DNA of 64,000 nucleotides from Methylobacillus methanolivorans (GCF_044751345.1 NZ_JBIWXY010000001.1:1178001-1242000); one strand, 5' to 3'. Shown: positions 9,083 through 18,243, counted from the first letter of the stretch. The notes: a model not told the origin generated them from the letters alone. A program made the numbers and translations.

Positions 9083-9647
9083 TTTCCAGCTCCCTTGCTT
9101 GAAAAGTCAGCGCCGCTAAATGCAGTGCAGGTGAGGCGTACTTTGAACTTTTTAAGATGAGGCAAAAACTGGTGTTCGTCGGTTTTTTTCGTAAGACGAG
9201 CGAGCATAGCCGATACAGTGTTTGTCCTACAAACACTGTATCGGCCTTGGGAGACAAGACTTTTAAAGGAGGTGAAGCATTAATTTTTAACTACAAACTC
9301 AATACCGCGATCCGCATCCTTCAAAAAATATTTTGGCAATCATATCCACTTAACGGCATGACTAAATCAATCTTTAGGGTAAAGTTATGAAAATTTTTGA
9401 TAATTTTATAACTTATTGATTAATAAAAAATAAATTAACAAAATTTTTACCCTCTTGTTCAGTTAACGACCAGGTTTTTCCAAACTTTAGGTTTTTTTTG
9501 AAATTTTTTTAAACTTTTCTATCAGGAATAACTGGTTTTCCCCCTTCTATTCTTCGATTCCATTATTTTCTTCGTGACGAATAATGCAGCCATCAATGCA
9601 AGACAGCATGTCATTCACGCTGTCTTCATCAAGAAGGATAGACAAGC
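9083..9647. other. Divergent flhD/flhB intergenic region
   Basis: There is no credible gene in these 565 bases. The part next to flhD carries the perfect 17-bp inverted repeat at 9209-9245. The centre (about 9290-9510) is very AT-rich, with T and A runs, as expected of a regulatory or bent region. Near flhB a short hairpin (GACAGC at 9602-9607 pairing with GCTGTC at 9619-9624) lies in the expected leader. Short open frames here lack ribosome sites and family resemblance. Promoters for the two flanking flagellar operons must lie in this region, but I cannot place them with confidence. Confidence 0.7.
9209..9245. repeat. Perfect 17-bp inverted repeat upstream of flhD
   Basis: The arm GCCGATACAGTGTTTGT (9209-9225) is followed by CCT and its exact reverse complement (9229-9245). 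No T-run follows on either strand, so it does not look like a simple terminator. On the minus strand, TAAA lies 16 bases before GCCGATAC, close to the sigma-28 layout TAAA-N15-GCCGATAA. It could therefore be an operator, a stable 5' leader hairpin of flhDC mRNA, or part of a promoter. Confidence 0.85.
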
Positions 9648-10793
9648 ATGGCGCAAGATAGTGATTTGGAAAAAACAGAACAGCCAACGCCGCGACGCAT
9701 AGAAAAGGCGCGCGGGGATGGTGATGTTCCTCGCTCACGTGAGTTTTCCACTTGTGTTGTGCTGATGACTGGAGGTTTGGGACTGATGATGCTGAGTGGC
9801 CGCCTCAATCAAGCCATGCTGAGCAATATGAGTAGCAATCTGCGCGTCAGCCGTGAGGCTGCATTTGATTTCAGTTTGCTGCTCAGCAAAATTGCCAATG
9901 GCATCCTGGATTTGCTGATCGCTTTTGCCCCATTGGTCTTGTTGTTATTGATTGTGATTGTGGGAGCCCCAGTGCTGGTCGGCGGGTGGAACTTCAGTAA
10001 TAAAGCCTTTATGCCAAAGTTCAGCAAACTCAATCCACTCAATGGCATCAAGAATCTATTTTCAAAGAACTCTCTGGTTGAGTTGGTCAAAGCTGTTTTA
10101 AAGGCAACTTTAGTAGGTACGGTTTCTTATATGGTGATGTCTCACGACTTTGACATCATCCTTTCCCTAGCAACACAACCTCTGGAAACAGGGATTGCCC
10201 AGGTAGATGGCATTCTGATCAAAGGCTTCCTATTTATAGTTTCTGCACTGGTATTGATTGCCCTGATTGATGTGCCTTATCAACGCTGGAACTATACCAA
10301 CAAGCTCAAGATGACCAAGGAAGAAGTCAAGCAAGAAGCCAAGGAAAGCGATGGTAACCCGCAGATCAAGGGACGTATTCGTCAGCAACAACGTGAAATC
10401 GCACGCCGCCGCATGATGTCGGAGATTCCAAAGGCAGATGTCGTGATTACCAACCCGACTCACTATGCTGTAGCGATTAAATATGATGATCACTCCATGG
10501 GTGCCCCTCGTGTCATTGCAAAGGGGGCTGATGATATTGCCCTCAAGATCAGGGAAATTGCCAGCGAACATAAAGTGCCTACGCTGGAATCCCCAAAACT
10601 GGCACGTGCGCTGTTTGCCCATACGGAATTAGGCGATGAAATCCCGCAAGCCCTGTATGCCGCGGTGGCAGAAATCCTCGCCTACATCTTCCAGCTTCGT
10701 CATTACAAGACTCATGGCGGTTATTACCCCGATATGCCTAACGCACTGGATGTTCCTGATGCCATGGATCCGCACCTGAAAGGAGCAAACTAA
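9648..10793 (+). CDS. flhB: Flagellar type III export gate protein FlhB
   Basis: FlhB is the substrate-specificity switch of the flagellar export gate. The 381 residues contain the N-terminal export-related segment (EKTEQPTPRRIEKAR), four hydrophobic helices, and the cytoplasmic domain with the autocleavage motif NPTH; cleavage would fall between Asn269 and Pro270, the same position as in E. coli. AAGGA precedes the ATG. It heads the operon flhB-flhA-flhF-flhG-fliA-motC-motD and is separated from flhA by three bases. Confidence 0.97.
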   Translation: MAQDSDLEKTEQPTPRRIEKARGDGDVPRSREFSTCVVLMTGGLGLMMLSGRLNQAMLSNMSSNLRVSREAAFDFSLLLSKIANGILDLLIAFAPLVLLLLIVIVGAPVLVGGWNFSNKAFMPKFSKLNPLNGIKNLFSKNSLVELVKAVLKATLVGTVSYMVMSHDFDIILSLATQPLETGIAQVDGILIKGFLFIVSALVLIALIDVPYQRWNYTNKLKMTKEEVKQEAKESDGNPQIKGRIRQQQREIARRRMMSEIPKADVVITNPTHYAVAIKYDDHSMGAPRVIAKGADDIALKIREIASEHKVPTLESPKLARALFAHTELGDEIPQALYAAVAEILAYIFQLRHYKTHGGYYPDMPNALDVPDAMDPHLKGAN

Positions 10794-10796
10794 GTC

Positions 10797-12869
10797 ATGA
10801 ATGCCTTCAAACTCCCTTCATGGTTGAATGGCGGCGCCTCCATGGCAGCACCCCTGATTATCATCATGCTGCTTGCGATGATGATTCTGCCCTTGCCAGC
10901 CATCGCTCTGGATGCCTTGTTCAGCTTCAATATTGCACTTTCTATCTTGGTATTACTGGTCGGTTTGCAAACCTCAAAACCGCTGGATTTCATTGCCTTT
11001 CCTACCATTTTGCTGGTTACCACCATGCTGCGCCTTTCGCTTAACGTCGCGTCGACCCGCGTGGTATTGACGGAGGGACACACTGGCCCGGATGCAGCAG
11101 GTAAAGTGATCGAGGCATTCGGCCATTTCCTGATCGGCGGTAATTACACCGTGGGTATCGTGGTATTCATTATCCTGACGATCATCAACTTTGTCGTCGT
11201 CACCAAAGGTGCTGGCCGTATTGCCGAAGTCGGCGCACGCTTTACCCTGGATGCAATGCCCGGTAAGCAAATGGCGATTGATGCTGATTTGAATGCCGGC
11301 CTGATTGGGGAAGAAGAAGCCCGCAAGCGCCGTAAAGAGATTGGTCAAGAAGCCGAGTTTTACGGCGCAATGGACGGTGCCAGCAAATATGTACGCGGCG
11401 ATGCCGTGGCAGGCATATTGGTCATTGTGATCAATATCCTGGGCGGGTTGATCGTCGGCATGATCCAGCACGACCTGAGCTTTGCCGATGCGGTAAAAAA
11501 CTACACCCTGCTCGCGATTGGTGATGGCTTGGTAGCGCAGATCCCCGCCCTCATCATTTCAGTGGCGGCTGGTGTGGTGGTATCCCGTGTGGCCGATGAC
11601 CGTGATATCGGCAATCAATTAACGGAACAGCTCTTCGCCAATCCACGCGCCATCTATATCACCGCGGCCATTATTGCCGGCTTGGGATTGATTCCAGGCA
11701 TGCCACATTTCGCCTTCCTGCTATTGGCAGGATTACTCGCTGGTGTTGCTTATATGGCCGAGAAAAAACAGCAGTCCCAGGAAGCCGAGCCTGAAAAAGC
11801 GCCCGCTCCCGTCGCTGACTCTCCTGAAGCTAGCTGGGATGATGTGATGCCTGTTGACGTAATTGGCCTGGAAGTCGGCTATCGCTTGATTCCCCTGGTA
11901 GATATTGCACAAGGTGGCGACTTACTTAAGCGCATCAAGGGGTTGCGCAAGAAATTTGCTCAAGAAGTTGGTTTTCTTCCACCCCCCATCCACATTCGCG
12001 ACAACCTGGAACTGCGCCCTGCAGGCTATCGTATCACCTTGAAAGGTGTTGAGATCGGTAACGGTGAATCCTTCCCCGGACAATATCTGGCGATTGATCC
12101 AGGCAATGTGACTGGCCCCTTGAGCGGCACAGCAACCACTGACCCTGCGTTTGGTTTGCCCGCTGTCTGGATTGAAGCTGGCATGCGTGATCAGGCACAA
12201 GCCATGGGATATACCGTGGTTGATACCAGCACCGTGATCGCTACACACCTCAACCACATGATCACATCCCATGCCGCGGAACTGTTAGGCCGCCAAGAAG
12301 TACAACAGCTGCTGGATCATGTGGGCAAAGAGTCTCCCAAACTGGTGGAAGACTTGGTGCCCAAAGCGCTCAGCCTATCCAGCGTACAGAAAGTGTTGCA
12401 GAACCTGCTGGTCGAAGGCGTTCACATCCGCGACATGCGCACCATTATCGAAACCCTTTCCGAGCATGGCCCACGCATCCAGGATACCGATGAACTCACA
12501 TCTCTAGTCCGCATTCAGCTAGGACGCGCGATTGTGCAGCAGCTATTCCCTAGCGGTAATGAAGTACCCGTGATGACGCTAGATCACAACCTGGAGCGCT
12601 TGCTGATGCAGGCATTACAAGCCAGCGCCAACGGTGGCGCGGCTATTGAGCCAGGCTTGGCAGAGACCCTCTCGACCCAAACCGCTAATGCCGCTAAACA
12701 ACAAGAACAAATGGGCCTGGCCCCCGTGCTGCTGGTCCCTGGCTCATTACGCACTGCATTATCCAAATTCCTGCGCCGTGCAGCCCCGCGCTTGCGCGTG
12801 CTCTCGCATGAAGAACTTCCTGACACCAAAACCATACGCGTTACCAGCCTGATTGGAGGCCAAGCATGA
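10797..12869 (+). CDS. flhA: Flagellar export gate protein FlhA
   Basis: FlhA is the major export-gate subunit and forms the nonameric cytoplasmic ring that docks chaperone-substrate complexes. The 690 residues have about eight membrane helices in the first half, the conserved FHIPEP-type stretch (PTILLVTTMLRLSLNVASTR and GRIAEVGARFTLDAMPGKQMAIDADLNAGLI), and a C-terminal cytosolic domain after residue 330. Its stop overlaps the flhF start by four bases (ATGA), suggesting translational coupling. Confidence 0.97.
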   Translation: MNAFKLPSWLNGGASMAAPLIIIMLLAMMILPLPAIALDALFSFNIALSILVLLVGLQTSKPLDFIAFPTILLVTTMLRLSLNVASTRVVLTEGHTGPDAAGKVIEAFGHFLIGGNYTVGIVVFIILTIINFVVVTKGAGRIAEVGARFTLDAMPGKQMAIDADLNAGLIGEEEARKRRKEIGQEAEFYGAMDGASKYVRGDAVAGILVIVINILGGLIVGMIQHDLSFADAVKNYTLLAIGDGLVAQIPALIISVAAGVVVSRVADDRDIGNQLTEQLFANPRAIYITAAIIAGLGLIPGMPHFAFLLLAGLLAGVAYMAEKKQQSQEAEPEKAPAPVADSPEASWDDVMPVDVIGLEVGYRLIPLVDIAQGGDLLKRIKGLRKKFAQEVGFLPPPIHIRDNLELRPAGYRITLKGVEIGNGESFPGQYLAIDPGNVTGPLSGTATTDPAFGLPAVWIEAGMRDQAQAMGYTVVDTSTVIATHLNHMITSHAAELLGRQEVQQLLDHVGKESPKLVEDLVPKALSLSSVQKVLQNLLVEGVHIRDMRTIIETLSEHGPRIQDTDELTSLVRIQLGRAIVQQLFPSGNEVPVMTLDHNLERLLMQALQASANGGAAIEPGLAETLSTQTANAAKQQEQMGLAPVLLVPGSLRTALSKFLRRAAPRLRVLSHEELPDTKTIRVTSLIGGQA

Positions 12870-14260
12870 ACATCAAACGTTACTTCGGAAAAAACTCCCG
12901 CGAAGCCTTAAGCATGGTGAAGCAAGAACTGGGAGCGAATGCCGTCATTCTCTCCAACCGTGCCGTTGAAGGTGGTAACGAAATACTCGCTTTCCGTGAG
13001 GAAGATATGGCCACATTGGTAGCGCGCGACAAACCAAAGCCGGTAGCCGCAAAACCACAGCCCCAGACAGCAGTTGGCGAAGAAACCCTGGTGTCGATGC
13101 TGAGCCGCAATCAGCGCATACTGAAAACCGCAGAGCCTCTGAATCACCAGGCATTGCAACAACAGCGTGCCCAGGCGGCCAGCAAGAAAACCACACCACA
13201 AGCTCAACCGAAGGCTGTGGCTGCACAAGCCGCCAAGCCCATGGTCAAAAACACTGCCAAACCGGTACGTGAACAAATTGAGCAAGACCAGCTGAGCCAG
13301 CGTGAAATGGCGCAAATGATGCAAGAATTGCGTTCCATGCGTGGCGCCATCGAATCGCAGCTGACTGAGATCACTTGGGCCAATATCCAGCAGCGCGACC
13401 CTATTAAATCAAATGTGCTGAGCAAAATGATCTCCGCAGGGTTCAGTGCCGGACTTTCTCGCCAAATTGCCGAGAAAGTACCTGCAGGCCACAGCGAAGC
13501 AGAAGCAAACAAGTGGCTGCACAATGTGATTAGCAGCAACATTCACACCATCACCGACGAACAGCAAATCCTCGACCAAGGTGGTATTTATGCGCTGGTT
13601 GGCCCAACTGGTGTCGGCAAGACCACGACAACTGCCAAGCTGGCAGCACGCTTCGTGATGAAACATGGCGCTGGCAAGCTGGCACTCATTACCACCGACT
13701 CCTATCGTATCGGTGGGCACGAGCAATTGCGTATTTACGGCAAGATCCTCGGCGTGATGGTGCATGCCGTCAAGGACGAAGCCGATCTGCGCATCGCCCT
13801 CAATGAACTCAAGGGCAAACATACTATCCTGATCGACACCGTTGGCGTGAGTCAGCGTGATCGCATGGTGGCGGAACAAATTGCCATGCTCTCCAAGACA
13901 GGCTTGCCGATCAAGAAAATCCTGTGCATGAATGCCACCAGCTCTGGCGAAACCCTGGCTGATGTCATGGATGTCTACAAACGCTGCGGCCTCAATGGTT
14001 GCATTCTCACCAAGCTGGACGAGGCAGCATCCATCGGCAGTGCACTCGACATCATCATGCGTGAGCGTCTCAGGCTTTATTACGTTGCCAACGGTCAGCG
14101 CGTCCCTGAAGACATTCATATCGCCAACAACACTTTCCTTGCACACCATGCCTTCAAGATGGCGCGCAAGAAGGCAGAACAATTCCAGTTTCGTGATGCA
14201 GAGATGCCATTCCTGATGGCGAACGTCGCCAGTAGCAACATGACAGGAGGCAGAGCATGA
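12866..14260 (+). CDS. flhF: Flagellar SRP-type GTPase FlhF
   Basis: FlhF is an SRP-family GTPase that sets flagellar position and number. The 464 residues show the basic N-terminal B domain (MNIKRYFGKNSREALSMVKQELG), a low-complexity Gln/Ala/Lys linker at about 60-150, the N domain, and the G domain with the P-loop GPTGVGKTTTTAKLA near residue 245, DTVGVSQRD as G3 and TKLDEAAS as G4. It is overlapped by four bases by both flhA and flhG. Having FlhF/FlhG together with FlhDC is typical of betaproteobacteria. Confidence 0.96.
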   Translation: MNIKRYFGKNSREALSMVKQELGANAVILSNRAVEGGNEILAFREEDMATLVARDKPKPVAAKPQPQTAVGEETLVSMLSRNQRILKTAEPLNHQALQQQRAQAASKKTTPQAQPKAVAAQAAKPMVKNTAKPVREQIEQDQLSQREMAQMMQELRSMRGAIESQLTEITWANIQQRDPIKSNVLSKMISAGFSAGLSRQIAEKVPAGHSEAEANKWLHNVISSNIHTITDEQQILDQGGIYALVGPTGVGKTTTTAKLAARFVMKHGAGKLALITTDSYRIGGHEQLRIYGKILGVMVHAVKDEADLRIALNELKGKHTILIDTVGVSQRDRMVAEQIAMLSKTGLPIKKILCMNATSSGETLADVMDVYKRCGLNGCILTKLDEAASIGSALDIIMRERLRLYYVANGQRVPEDIHIANNTFLAHHAFKMARKKAEQFQFRDAEMPFLMANVASSNMTGGRA

Positions 14261-15081
14261 TCCATGCACATAAAGATCAGGCGTCAGGCCTGCGTCGCCT
14301 AATGGCAGGCCCCAACCCCAGAGTCATCTCCCTGCTTTCAGCCGCTAGCAAAGCAGAACATGCAAGATTGATGACCAACCTCGCAGCGTCATTACATCGG
14401 CAGGGCAACAAGGTATTGATTGTGGAAGCGACTAGCACCTCCATGAATGAAGTCAGTCATTACGGCATCAATGGCGACCAAGGCACCCTACTCGAAGCTA
14501 TCATGCGGCCAGAACTGCACCAACCATTAATAAACAATGACAGTGAGGGTTATTCTGTTGCAAAATTGCTGCCAGGGAATTCCGCCAGCCGTTTTCTGCA
14601 AAATGGCAATCTCAAACAACAAATCGAGCGGGTATTCTCGGCCATGGCAAGCCAGCACGACATCATCTTAGTTGATGCTGCGCTCACTATTCATGACACC
14701 ATGCCACTAGATGTACTACATCGTGGGGAGATACTGATACACATGACGCGAGATCTTGGCTCCATTACTCAAGCCTACACCCTGATCAAACAATTGTGCC
14801 AACAGGTGGGTCGGCGCTCGTTTGACATTGTGGTCTCACACACTAGCGAATCCCAGGCACGTATTATCTTCAACAATATTGCTGAAGTTGCACGTCGCCA
14901 CCTGCATATCGAACTTCATTTTGCTGGCCTGATTCCATCCGATGAGCATCTGGGTATCGCAGCAAAACTCGGCCGTAGCGTCATTGAAGCATTCCCCATG
15001 ACCAAGGCTTCGGCCGCATTTAAGGCATTAGCGGGCAAAATAGACCATAATCATGGTTTATTGGAAACGTCGCTCGGCTAA
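14257..15081 (+). CDS. flhG: FlhG-like protein with a lost ATP-binding site
   Basis: Canonical FlhG is a MinD-type ATPase that limits flagellar number and stimulates FlhF through an N-terminal DQAxxLR helix. Here the helix is intact (DQASGLR at residues 7-13) and the MinD-like fold can be followed for 274 residues. The deviant Walker A (GKGGVGKT) is replaced by AASKAEHA, with both signature lysines gone, and the DADLGLAN and DTGAG elements read EATSTSMN and DAALT. I infer a protein that keeps the FlhF-contact function without ATP-driven dimerisation. Identity rests on the N-terminal motif, fold pattern and position between flhF and fliA. Confidence 0.85.
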   Translation: MIHAHKDQASGLRRLMAGPNPRVISLLSAASKAEHARLMTNLAASLHRQGNKVLIVEATSTSMNEVSHYGINGDQGTLLEAIMRPELHQPLINNDSEGYSVAKLLPGNSASRFLQNGNLKQQIERVFSAMASQHDIILVDAALTIHDTMPLDVLHRGEILIHMTRDLGSITQAYTLIKQLCQQVGRRSFDIVVSHTSESQARIIFNNIAEVARRHLHIELHFAGLIPSDEHLGIAAKLGRSVIEAFPMTKASAAFKALAGKIDHNHGLLETSLG

Positions 15082-15093
15082 GAGGAATCTCAA

Positions 15094-15831
15094 GTGATGT
15101 ACACCTTGCATGGAAAAACCAGCCCCAAGGAAGATCTTCTGAAGCAGCATGCAAGCCTGGTCAAGAAAATTGCTTATCAGCTCAAGGCCAAATTGCCCGC
15201 TAGCGTGGATATTGATGACCTGATACAGGCAGGCATGATGGGGCTACTGGATGCCACCAACCGCTATGAAGACAACCATGGAGCACAATTCGAAACGTAT
15301 GCCGCGCAGCGTATCCGCGGCTCCATGATAGATGAGCTGCGCCGTGCGGATTGGCTACCACGTAGCGTGCGCAAAAACATGCGTGATGTAGAAACAGCTG
15401 TGCACCAGCTGGAGCAAAAACTTGGCCGCCCCCCTACCGAGGGCGAAATTGCGCGCGAACTCAATCTTTCCATGGATGACTTCCATGAGATGCTAGATGA
15501 CTGTAGTGGCCACCAGCTCATCTATTACGAAGATTTCAGCGAACAGGACAGTGGTGACCATTTTCTCGATCGCTATCAATCCGATGACTCTGGAGATCCG
15601 TTGCGGGCATTGCTTTCCACCGACTTTCGCGAAGCGCTGATTGATGCTATCGACTCACTGCCGGAACGTGAAAAAATCCTCATGGGCCTCTATTACGAAC
15701 AAGAAATGAACCTCAAGGAAATCGGTGCCATCATGAGCGTCTCTGAATCCCGGGTTTGCCAATTACACACCCAAGCCGTTGCACGCCTGCGCGCCAACCT
15801 GAAAGAGAAGTTGTGGACTGGAGCAGCCTAG
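15094..15831 (+). CDS. fliA: Flagellar sigma factor FliA (sigma-28)
   Basis: FliA directs RNA polymerase to late flagellar and chemotaxis promoters. The 245 residues have region 2 (HASLVKKIAYQLKAKLPASVDIDDLIQAGMMGLLDA and the FETYAAQRIRGSMIDELR helix), region 3, and region 4 with the helix-turn-helix NLKEIGAIMSVSESRVCQLHTQA. AGAGGA lies seven bases before a GTG at 15094 and ten before an ATG at 15097, so either codon may be used. Its cognate promoters are visible before flgM and flgK, and its inhibitor FlgM is encoded downstream on the other strand. Confidence 0.96.
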   Translation: MMYTLHGKTSPKEDLLKQHASLVKKIAYQLKAKLPASVDIDDLIQAGMMGLLDATNRYEDNHGAQFETYAAQRIRGSMIDELRRADWLPRSVRKNMRDVETAVHQLEQKLGRPPTEGEIARELNLSMDDFHEMLDDCSGHQLIYYEDFSEQDSGDHFLDRYQSDDSGDPLRALLSTDFREALIDAIDSLPEREKILMGLYYEQEMNLKEIGAIMSVSESRVCQLHTQAVARLRANLKEKLWTGAA

Positions 15832-16553
15832 GCGGTATCTTACTCGCCCTTGCTGGCATCGTGCTGGGGCAAGCACTTGAAGGTGGCAAGTTCAGCTCGC
15901 TCATCCAGCCAGCTGCATTCATGATTGTGCTGTTCGGCACGATTGGTGCCGTTCTCCTGCAAACGCGACCAGCCTTCTTTATTCAGGGTTTACGTTTGCT
16001 CACCTGGGTCATCCGCCCTCCAGAAGACGATAGAGTAAAACTGGCACGCCGCATCAGCACCTGGAGCCAGATTGCGCGCAAAGATGGCATTCTGCTGCTG
16101 GAAAATCATATGCACTCCGAACCAGACCTTTTTGTGAAAACCGCATTGCGCCTGGTGATTGATGGCACACCACCTGAGAAGATCCGCGACATTTGCAATG
16201 TCGATATCAACCGCTATGAAGTAGCACAACGCAATGCCGTCAAAATATGGGAAGCAGCTGGCGGCTACGCGCCTACTATTGGCATCCTAGGGGCAGTGCT
16301 TGGCCTGATCCATGTCATGGAAAATTTATCTGACCCAAGCAAATTGGGTAGTGGTATCGCCATTGCTTTTGTCGCCACGATTTACGGTGTAGGCTTTGCC
16401 AACCTGTTTTTCCTGCCGGTTGCAAACAAGCTCAAGGCACTGGTGCAACTGGAAACCACACGCCGCGAGATGGTGATTGAAGGAATGGTTGGCATTGCCA
16501 ACGGTGAGAATCACAAGATTGTTGAAGAACGCTTGAATGCATACTTGCGTTAA
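15813..16553 (+). CDS. motC: Second stator channel protein, MotC type
   Basis: This is a MotA-family protein of the shorter MotC/PomA type (246 residues from the chosen start). It begins MDWSSLGGILLALAGIVLGQALEGG, has four membrane helices, and keeps the Arg and Glu loop (ARKDGILLLENHM) and the TIGILGAVLGLIHVM helix. I start at GTG 15813, which lies 19 bases inside fliA and follows AAAGAGAAG. A longer frame to 15756 would add residues unlike the family. With motD it forms a stator pair distinct from motA-motB, translated in overlap with fliA. Confidence 0.9.
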   Translation: MDWSSLGGILLALAGIVLGQALEGGKFSSLIQPAAFMIVLFGTIGAVLLQTRPAFFIQGLRLLTWVIRPPEDDRVKLARRISTWSQIARKDGILLLENHMHSEPDLFVKTALRLVIDGTPPEKIRDICNVDINRYEVAQRNAVKIWEAAGGYAPTIGILGAVLGLIHVMENLSDPSKLGSGIAIAFVATIYGVGFANLFFLPVANKLKALVQLETTRREMVIEGMVGIANGENHKIVEERLNAYLR

Positions 16554-16565
16554 ACTCAGGGTGAC

Positions 16566-17366
16566 ATGGGAAGAAGAAGAAAATTTGAAGAAGAACCAGA
16601 TAACCATGACCGATGGCTCGTGTCCTATGCAGATTTCATTACCCTGCTATTTGCCTTCTTCGTGGTGATGTATGGTATTTCATCAGTAAATGACCAGAAA
16701 TATAAAGAACTCACGTCCGCCCTTGGTAGTGCATTCAGCGGTACAGACGAGCTTAAGTCACCAAGCAAGTCTTCTGATATCCAGCCGGCAGAAAATCAAA
16801 ACCTGCAATCCTCTCCCAGCCACTCACTGATCAATGGCTTGCCTCTCACTCGCCTAGAGCAAGAAAAGTACCGCCAAGAGCAGGAAAATATCAGTGCCAT
16901 CATTACCAGCCTGAATCAAACTTTGGGCTCACTCACCAGCAGCGGCAAAATCAATATCAGCAAAACCAATCGTGGCGTCAGAATTGATATTGCCGATGGC
17001 GTGCTGTTTCAGGCAGGCTCTTCCAGCATCAAGACCGAGGCAAACGCTCCCATTAATGACATTACCCAAGTACTCGCCAATCAGGAATACGCCATCCAGG
17101 TAGAAGGTCACACTGACAACCTACCCATCAGCAATATGCAATTTGCTTCCAACTGGGAGCTTTCCGCTATGCGTGCCACCAGTGTGGTGCGCCGGATGAT
17201 AGACAACGGCATTGCTGCAGACAGACTCAGCGCAACAGGTTATAGCGATACGCAACCTATTGCCGACAATGAAACTGCTGAGGGCCGCGCAAAAAATCGT
17301 CGCGTTTCTATTATGGTGCTATATAGCAAACCGGAAAAACTTCAGAAAACAGAAACTCAGGAATAA
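16566..17366 (+). CDS. motD: Second stator anchor protein, MotD type
   Basis: This is a MotB-family protein of 266 residues: basic N-terminus, one membrane helix with the ion-binding Asp23 (YADFITLLFAFFVVMYGISS), the plug region, a Ser/Gln-rich linker, and an OmpA-like domain (IQVEGHTDNLPI and NWELSAMRATSVVRRM, ending KNRRVSIMVLY). It follows motC by 12 bases and ends the operon just before a strong terminator. In Pseudomonas the MotCD pair drives surface motility; the role here is not shown by sequence. Confidence 0.93.
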   Translation: MGRRRKFEEEPDNHDRWLVSYADFITLLFAFFVVMYGISSVNDQKYKELTSALGSAFSGTDELKSPSKSSDIQPAENQNLQSSPSHSLINGLPLTRLEQEKYRQEQENISAIITSLNQTLGSLTSSGKINISKTNRGVRIDIADGVLFQAGSSSIKTEANAPINDITQVLANQEYAIQVEGHTDNLPISNMQFASNWELSAMRATSVVRRMIDNGIAADRLSATGYSDTQPIADNETAEGRAKNRRVSIMVLYSKPEKLQKTETQE

Positions 17367-17395
17367 AAAAGCCGGGATAATCCCGGCTTTTTTAT
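17365..17395 (+). terminator. Terminator between motD and flgN
   Basis: GCCGGGA (17371-17377), loop TAA and TCCCGGC (17381-17387) are followed by a T run, with an A run on the other side. It can serve both motD (plus) and flgN (minus), which converge here. Confidence 0.92.
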
Positions 17396-17405
17396 TCCAA
17401 TTTTT

Positions 17406-17855
17406 TCACGCTTGAGCGTTATAAAGGCCAGACCCTGAACTGGCTTGACCATTAGGGCCATAAAACTGGCCAGAAGCAGGAGGCCGCCCCAAAGTATCCA
17501 GCATCTGCTGATTACGGTTGAACTGCTTGTTAATCAAGATACCGTTCACACGATTGAGTTCTTTAGCCTGGTCAACAAGGCCCTGGAAGTGAGCCCAGGA
17601 CTCTTGAACCTCCGCTGTTTGCACCGCAATCCAGGCTGCAAGGCCACGCTCATCGGCACCAAATCCTAAAGCTGCAACCGCTTGGTACCGTGCCTGGGTA
17701 TGAGCATTAATATCCTGCAATACCCGGGTCTTTTCATCCAGCAAGCCTTCCATGGCATCCACATCCACCTTGACCAAGCTTGCTTGCTCACGCCTTAAAA
17801 GCGTCAATAAGCTATCAGTCAATGCGATTTCACGCTCAAAACTGGCTGTGGTCAT
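17406..17855 (-). CDS. flgN: Flagellar export chaperone FlgN
   Basis: FlgN is the cytoplasmic chaperone for the hook-filament junction proteins FlgK and FlgL. The 149-residue helical protein has the family's long N-terminal hairpin and the C-terminal segment with YGPNGQ. It follows flgM by 29 bases. Assignment rests on helical pattern, length, this tail motif and its position after flgM, all normal for FlgN. Its clients flgK and flgL lie at 26499-29365. Confidence 0.88.
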   Translation of the reverse strand: MTTASFEREIALTDSLLTLLRREQASLVKVDVDAMEGLLDEKTRVLQDINAHTQARYQAVAALGFGADERGLAAWIAVQTAEVQESWAHFQGLVDQAKELNRVNGILINKQFNRNQQMLDTLGRPPASGQFYGPNGQASSGSGLYNAQA

Positions 17856-17884
17856 GTCAGGATCACCTTTCTTCCTGCACAGCC

Positions 17885-18187
17885 TTAACGCTGGACTGTC
17901 AGCAGGTCTTTCACTGTGTTGATAAGGCCATCTGCGACCTTTTCAGAGTCAACCCTGAATTGGCCACTGGAAATGGCAGATTTGATCGCGTTCACTTTGT
18001 CCGCGTCATACACTTGCTCATTCGCTCCGGCGGCTTCAATAGATTGCAATTGCGAAGCCAACGGAGACAAGGTAACACTCTCACCGGCTACAGTAGCCTT
18101 GGTCTCGCTTGCACGAGGTGCAGGCCTGTTTTCTGTCTTGTCATTGGTCAGCGCAACCGCTTTCTGAAGTGCGTCATCAATTTTCAT
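17885..18187 (-). CDS. flgM: Anti-sigma-28 factor FlgM
   Basis: FlgM binds FliA until hook completion and is then exported. The 100-residue protein has a disordered N-terminal half and the sigma-binding C-terminal half (VTLSPLASQLQS and VNAIKSAISSGQFRVDSEKVADGLI). An exact sigma-28 promoter lies 57 bases upstream, so FliA drives its own inhibitor, as known in enterics. It is followed by flgN. Confidence 0.94.
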   Translation of the reverse strand: MKIDDALQKAVALTNDKTENRPAPRASETKATVAGESVTLSPLASQLQSIEAAGANEQVYDADKVNAIKSAISSGQFRVDSEKVADGLINTVKDLLTVQR

Positions 18188-18243
18188 GGCAATTCCTTAA
18201 GCTAGTTTCATCTACGGCAAAACTACATACCGATATATTGCTC

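Noticed and set aside
9157..9390. 77-codon plus-strand frame across the inverted repeat
   Set aside because: It reads through the palindrome and AT-rich DNA, has no ribosome site and is not protein-like.
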